NCBI GenBank assembly: GCA_035294465.1
Contig: DATGKW010000141.1
Span: 1 to 19,281 of the forward strand
DNA length: 19,281 bases
Origin: Paraktedonobacter sp035294465
GTDB taxonomy: Bacteria > Chloroflexota > Ktedonobacteria > Ktedonobacterales > Ktedonobacteraceae
Direction of reading: 5' to 3'
Of the stretch, positions 16,257 through 19,281 are shown one piece after another. Positions within the stretch are counted from its first letter, which is position 1, and the number at the start of each line of letters is the position of its first letter. The notes below the pieces were generated by a model, which worked only from the letters and a program-made list of their open reading frames with translations, did not search any database and had not been told where the DNA came from. The translations under genes were made by a program, and so were the position numbers.

Positions 16257-16381
16257 GCCCATTCCTCCCCATTTGTGATACACTTAGGGGGAGAGAAGAG
16301 AAGAACGTGTATCCTTAGCACATCAACCGTAACTCGTCATCGCAGACTACGCCTTCAAGGAAGGGCTTGGAGGGGATTGCT

Positions 16382-18817
16382 ATGCCTATTGTTTTCGAGC
16401 GTTCTCTTTGTTGTAATTTTGATGAAACTATCTCGCGTGAGTGGCTCATTACAAATGGCCTGGGGGGATATGCTGCCGGCACTGTTGCCGGAATGCTGAC
16501 GCGCATGCAGCATGGGCTACTTGTAGCAGCTCTAGACGAAGATGCAGTGCCGCAGCTTTTGCTGGCCAAGATCGATGAAGAGGTCATCTTCGATCAACGC
16601 ACATATTACCTCGGCACAAACGAATATCAGGATGGTACGCTAAACCCCTCTGGCTTCGTTCACCTGGAATCTTTTCGTCTGGAAGAGGGTTTTCCTATCT
16701 TTACCTATCGCCTGGGCGGAATGGAGGGTATCATGCTGGAGAAGCGTATCTGGATGCCTCCAGAACAGAATACTACCTACATTCAATACCGCGTCCTGCG
16801 CACCTCCGCTCCCCAGGCAACCAGCGCAGGAAATACCCCGGTTAACTGGGCCAGACGGAACCAGCCCGGCTCCAGGAGCTATACACGCACCTCGCGCTCT
16901 TATGGCTATTTGGAGGAGCGGCAACCCTCTCTCTCGCTTACGTTGCTGCCACTTGTAGCTCATCGCCCGTACAATCAGCCCCAGCACGGCCAGAACGATG
17001 CGCAGTTCCAGGTGCAGCCGCACTCACAACAAACGGGGCCGCTCTCGACGGAGGAATCCGGCACTTCGCTATCTTTACTGCCGGGCATCGCAGGATGTAC
17101 CATCCGCGCCAGGGACAAGCAGACTCCCTACCATATTCTGGCCGTTGGACACCCTGAAAGCCTGACTCAGTTTCTTCCAACCGGCGTCTGGTACTGGCAT
17201 TTCCTGCATCGCCATGATAAGGCTGCGGGGTTGCCTGCTATCGGCGATCTCTATTTGCCCGGTGTGATTCGCGCACGGCTCTGGCCGAGGAAGGATTCCT
17301 CATTAACAATCGTTGTTACCACTGAAGAGCTTGCATCTCTTCCACTGAGCCAGAACCTGATACGCCAGAATTACGAACAGGCTCTGGACCGCCAGCGCGG
17401 TCTCCTTCAGATACAAAGCTACTTTGGAGAAGGCGGCAGCTCGCTCCAGACGCTGCCTACACTCCCGCTCACGCATTCTGCACTCTCCTCTATCCAGAGC
17501 GATGAGTTTCTCCGGCTACTCTACCAGGCGGGTGATCGCCTGCTGGTACGGCGTACCCTCCCTTATCGTGATCGTCCGGGCAGCCCGGCTTTCTTCTTCC
17601 GTGTCGCTAAGCATATCCCCACGATCATTCCAGGCTATTATCGGCTGGAAGATAACACTCGCGAAGCGTTGATTGCCCTGCCAGGACTTTGCGTGACCAC
17701 GCGTCGTTATAGTGAGGCTCAGCGGATGTTGCGCTCCATTGGCCGCTATTTCCGGCAAGGCTTACTACCCAGCCGTCTGCCCTCTGAGCAGCGACCAGAT
17801 CTAACGGACGAGGAATATAACAGTGTGGATACCACGCTCTGGTATTTCTATGCCCTGGACGCGTACCTGAGCGCAACTCACGACTACGAGTTGCTCGACG
17901 AACTCTACCCACGCCTGGTAGAAAGCGTCTCCTGGTATACACAGGGGACCTATCACGGCATCCAGGTCGATCCGGCCGATGGCTTGCTGCGCACCGGCTC
18001 ACCCGAACGCGCGCTGACCTGGATGAATGCGCTCGTCCAGGGAAAGCCTGTCACACCGCGCACTGGCAAAGCGGTTGAGGTCAGCGCCCTGTGGTACTAT
18101 GCGCTCTCGCTCATGTACGAGTGGTCGCACATCCTCTATCAGCGCGGGCGCATTAACCATACCACGGAGACTTATAAAGAGCAGGCTGATCTGTGCCGAT
18201 GCAACTTCAATAAACGCTTCTGGTATCAAGATGGCGGCTATCTCTACGATCTCATCGACGGCCCACATGGGAACGACCACAGCCTGCGACCTAATCAGTT
18301 GCTGGCCGGCTCGCTGCGCTATGCTGTCCTGGACACACATCGGCAAGCGATGGTACTGAACCTCGTGGAGCAGCAGCTTGTTACCCCATACGGCCTGCGC
18401 ACGCTTGCGCCACTTGATCCATCCTACAAGGGAAGGCTTCCGCAGAACCATGAAGAACTACAATACGCGCTCCACCAGGGTGGAGCCTGGCCCTGGCTGA
18501 TTGGACCATACATCGATGCCATGTTCCATCTGGAAGAGCAGGGATCACAGTCATCCGCAGGGGCAATACAAGAGATCAGCTCCGATCTTTCCCACAACGA
18601 GTATGTGTGGCGCAAGGGCCTCCAGATCTTAGAGCCGTTCCGCCAGCAGATGCAAAACCATCTGTTGGGAAGTATCAGCGATGTGTATGACGGAGACGCT
18701 CCCCAGAATGGCGGCCCACGTCCGGCCAGCGCGATCAGCATTGGCGAAATCTTGCGTATCTATAAAAACCTCGCTCACATGGGAGTTCAGTATTCGGGCC
18801 TGGCCCTATCCGTATAG
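16382..18817 (+). CDS. Glycogen debranching enzyme / amylo-alpha-1,6-glucosidase (GH133 type)
   Basis: 811 residues. It hydrolyses alpha-1,6 branch points in glycogen or related glucans in the cytosol. The N-terminal substrate-binding domain opens with SREWLITNGLGGYAAGTVAG, typical of the archaeal/bacterial type. The C-terminal (alpha/alpha)6 catalytic domain shows YNSVDTTLWYFYALDAYL (D483), LTWMNALVQGKPVTPRTGKA leading into VEVSALWYYAL (E566), RPNQLLAG, TPYGLRTLAP and YALHQGGAWPWLIGPYIDA. D483 and E566 are at positions where the family has acidic catalytic or binding residues. Residues about 142-235 form a Gln/Ser/Pro/Arg-rich insertion in the N-terminal domain, probably disordered. ATG 16382 follows GGAGGGG (16370-16376); an in-frame TTG at 16367 lies within that site and is rejected. 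The stop lies 37 bases before the first DnaA box. Confidence 0.92.
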   Translation: MPIVFERSLCCNFDETISREWLITNGLGGYAAGTVAGMLTRMQHGLLVAALDEDAVPQLLLAKIDEEVIFDQRTYYLGTNEYQDGTLNPSGFVHLESFRLEEGFPIFTYRLGGMEGIMLEKRIWMPPEQNTTYIQYRVLRTSAPQATSAGNTPVNWARRNQPGSRSYTRTSRSYGYLEERQPSLSLTLLPLVAHRPYNQPQHGQNDAQFQVQPHSQQTGPLSTEESGTSLSLLPGIAGCTIRARDKQTPYHILAVGHPESLTQFLPTGVWYWHFLHRHDKAAGLPAIGDLYLPGVIRARLWPRKDSSLTIVVTTEELASLPLSQNLIRQNYEQALDRQRGLLQIQSYFGEGGSSLQTLPTLPLTHSALSSIQSDEFLRLLYQAGDRLLVRRTLPYRDRPGSPAFFFRVAKHIPTIIPGYYRLEDNTREALIALPGLCVTTRRYSEAQRMLRSIGRYFRQGLLPSRLPSEQRPDLTDEEYNSVDTTLWYFYALDAYLSATHDYELLDELYPRLVESVSWYTQGTYHGIQVDPADGLLRTGSPERALTWMNALVQGKPVTPRTGKAVEVSALWYYALSLMYEWSHILYQRGRINHTTETYKEQADLCRCNFNKRFWYQDGGYLYDLIDGPHGNDHSLRPNQLLAGSLRYAVLDTHRQAMVLNLVEQQLVTPYGLRTLAPLDPSYKGRLPQNHEELQYALHQGGAWPWLIGPYIDAMFHLEEQGSQSSAGAIQEISSDLSHNEYVWRKGLQILEPFRQQMQNHLLGSISDVYDGDAPQNGGPRPASAISIGEILRIYKNLAHMGVQYSGLALSV

Positions 18818-18853
18818 ATAGATTTCTGCCACTTCTACACATTTTTTCATGGA

Positions 18854-18878
18854 GTTATCCACAGTTTTTGTGGATAAC
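18854..18878. repeat. DnaA-box inverted pair 1
   Basis: A perfect 10-base inverted repeat: GTTATCCACA, a 5-base spacer TTTTT-like core (GTTTT between the boxes), then TGTGGATAAC. The third box found in the full modules is degenerate here (CTTCATACC follows). Confidence 0.9.
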
Positions 18879-18969
18879 TTCATACCTTCAGCGTATCCCT
18901 CTCAGGTAATCCTCTCGAAAACCGCAGCGATAAATATATTCATAGGGATATGCAAGTTTACAGAGCGAG

Positions 18970-18978
18970 TTATCCACA
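18970..18978 (+). repeat. Solitary DnaA box
   Basis: Perfect TTATCCACA preceded by GCGAG, the same 5 bases that precede the box at 19240. Confidence 0.85.
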
Positions 18979-19008
18979 TAGGCTTTCTGAAAAATCGATG
19001 AAACTGAC

Positions 19009-19050
19009 TTATCCACAGTTTTTGTGGATAACTTATCCACACTTTCCACA
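19009..19050. repeat. Complete 42-bp DnaA module A
   Basis: Forward box (19009-19017), 5-base spacer, reverse box (19023-19031), 1 base, forward box (19033-19041), then CTTTCCACA (19042-19050). It abuts the AT-rich stretch. Confidence 0.9.
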
Positions 19051-19056
19051 TGCCTC

Positions 19057-19090
19057 TTTAGTAGATACATATAAATATCTATATATAAGA
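19057..19090. other. AT-rich candidate DNA unwinding element
   Basis: 34 bases with only 5 G/C (about 85% AT), lying between DnaA modules A and B. It starts 6 bases after module A and contains TAGTAG at 19059-19064, which resembles the 5'-TAG-3' DnaA-trio element described for the Bacillus subtilis origin. A shorter AT-rich stretch is at 18930-18945. Confidence 0.55.
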
Positions 19091-19091
19091 C

Positions 19092-19133
19092 TTATCCACA
19101 CAAAATGTGGATAAGTTATCCACACTTTCCACA
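19092..19133. repeat. Complete 42-bp DnaA module B
   Basis: Same order as module A: forward box, 5-base spacer CAAAA, reverse box (19106-19114), 1 base, forward box (19116-19124), CTTTCCACA (19125-19133). It starts exactly 83 bases after module A. Confidence 0.9.
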
Positions 19134-19156
19134 ATAACCAGATAGCTCATCCATTG

Positions 19157-19198
19157 TTATCCACACAGCATGTGGATAAGTCTGACGAGTTATCCACG
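19157..19198. repeat. Partial DnaA module with variant box
   Basis: Forward box (19157-19165), 5-base spacer CAGCA and reverse box (19171-19179) are intact. Instead of an abutting third box there is TTATCCACG at 19190-19198, ten bases further on, and no CTTTCCACA. Confidence 0.8.
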
Positions 19199-19239
19199 TT
19201 CTCCTATTTCAGAAGTCGATGCGAATTATAGCCAGCGAG

Positions 19240-19281
19240 TTATCCACAGTTTTTGTGGATAACTTATCCACACTTTCCACA
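19240..19281. repeat. Complete 42-bp DnaA module C (at window end)
   Basis: Identical to module A over all 42 bases: boxes at 19240, 19254 (reverse) and 19264, then CTTTCCACA (19273-19281). It starts 83 bases after the partial module at 19157. The window stops at its last base. Confidence 0.9.

Larger units (their letters stand above)
18855..19281. other. oriC: Probable chromosomal replication origin (oriC), DnaA-box array, continues past window
   Basis: Within 427 bases there are 14 perfect TTATCCACA DnaA boxes. Nine are on the plus strand, starting at 18855, 18970, 19009, 19033, 19092, 19116, 19157, 19240 and 19264; five are on the minus strand, at 18869, 19023, 19106, 19171 and 19254. There is also a one-base variant TTATCCACG at 19190 and three CTTTCCACA relatives. 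DnaA binds such boxes, oligomerises and melts an adjacent AT-rich element. Density, inverted pairing and an AT-rich stretch together make an origin much the best explanation. No coding frame is visible. dnaA or dnaN may lie beyond the window edge, which cannot be seen. Confidence 0.87.

Noticed and set aside
16265..16293. Hairpin CTCCCC/GGGGAG after the HD-GYP gene as a terminator
   Set aside because: Six-base arms, a 17-base loop and a purine-rich, not T-rich, tail; read-through into the debranching gene remains possible.
18855..19281. CRISPR array or satellite repeat
   Set aside because: The repeated unit is the 9-bp DnaA box in both orientations with irregular larger spacing. There are no 25-40-bp direct repeats with unique spacers.
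18818..19281. Dam (GATC) control of the origin by the methyltransferase at 7011-7901
   Set aside because: I found no GATC in the box array, so SeqA-like or methylation timing at this segment is not supported.

Overview
The window looks like bacterial chromosome from a Chloroflexota organism, probably of the Ktedonobacteria. This rests on moderate G+C, a multi-GAF histidine kinase with a lone receiver, a divergent sigma-like factor and the overall gene style. It is inference, since no rRNA or other taxonomic marker is present. I saw no tRNA, rRNA, insertion sequence or CRISPR array.

Layout. Positions 1-4232 read leftward and are regulatory: a partial unknown gene (1-206), a sigma-70-like factor (230-973), a single-domain response regulator (1154-1564) and a large GAF-type histidine kinase (1491-4232) whose 3' end overlaps the regulator. 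A 443-base divergent spacer follows. Next comes a rightward run: a GtrA-family membrane protein (4676-5314) closed by a strong terminator and a second hairpin, then tilS (5507-6964), a D12-class adenine methyltransferase (7011-7901), hpt (8035-8619) and gpsA (8639-9661). A 36-bp perfect palindrome (9668-9703) separates gpsA from a convergent two-gene operon of Mre11/Rad50 (SbcD/SbcC, YhaO/YhaN) type, 14930-9720. After a roughly 600-base, gene-poor spacer come an HD-GYP phosphohydrolase (15531-16256) and an archaeal/bacterial-type glycogen debranching enzyme (16382-18817).

The last ~430 bases (18855-19281) are a dense array of DnaA boxes: 14 perfect copies of TTATCCACA (9 forward, 5 reverse), one one-base variant and three CTTTCCACA relatives, arranged in repeated inverted modules around a very AT-rich stretch. 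This is the signature of a chromosomal replication origin, and the window ends inside it. The housekeeping neighbours (tilS, hpt, gpsA) fit a chromosome rather than a plasmid.

The most unusual protein pair is the Mre11/Rad50-like operon. The Rad50-like ATPase has a two-helix hydrophobic hairpin in mid coiled coil, and I see no CxxC zinc hook. The Mre11-like partner keeps the residues expected for one metal site but has replaced two ligands of the other (Asn to Leu in GNHD, first His to Tyr in GHxH). Together they suggest a membrane-tethered DNA-end complex with altered or lost nuclease chemistry.
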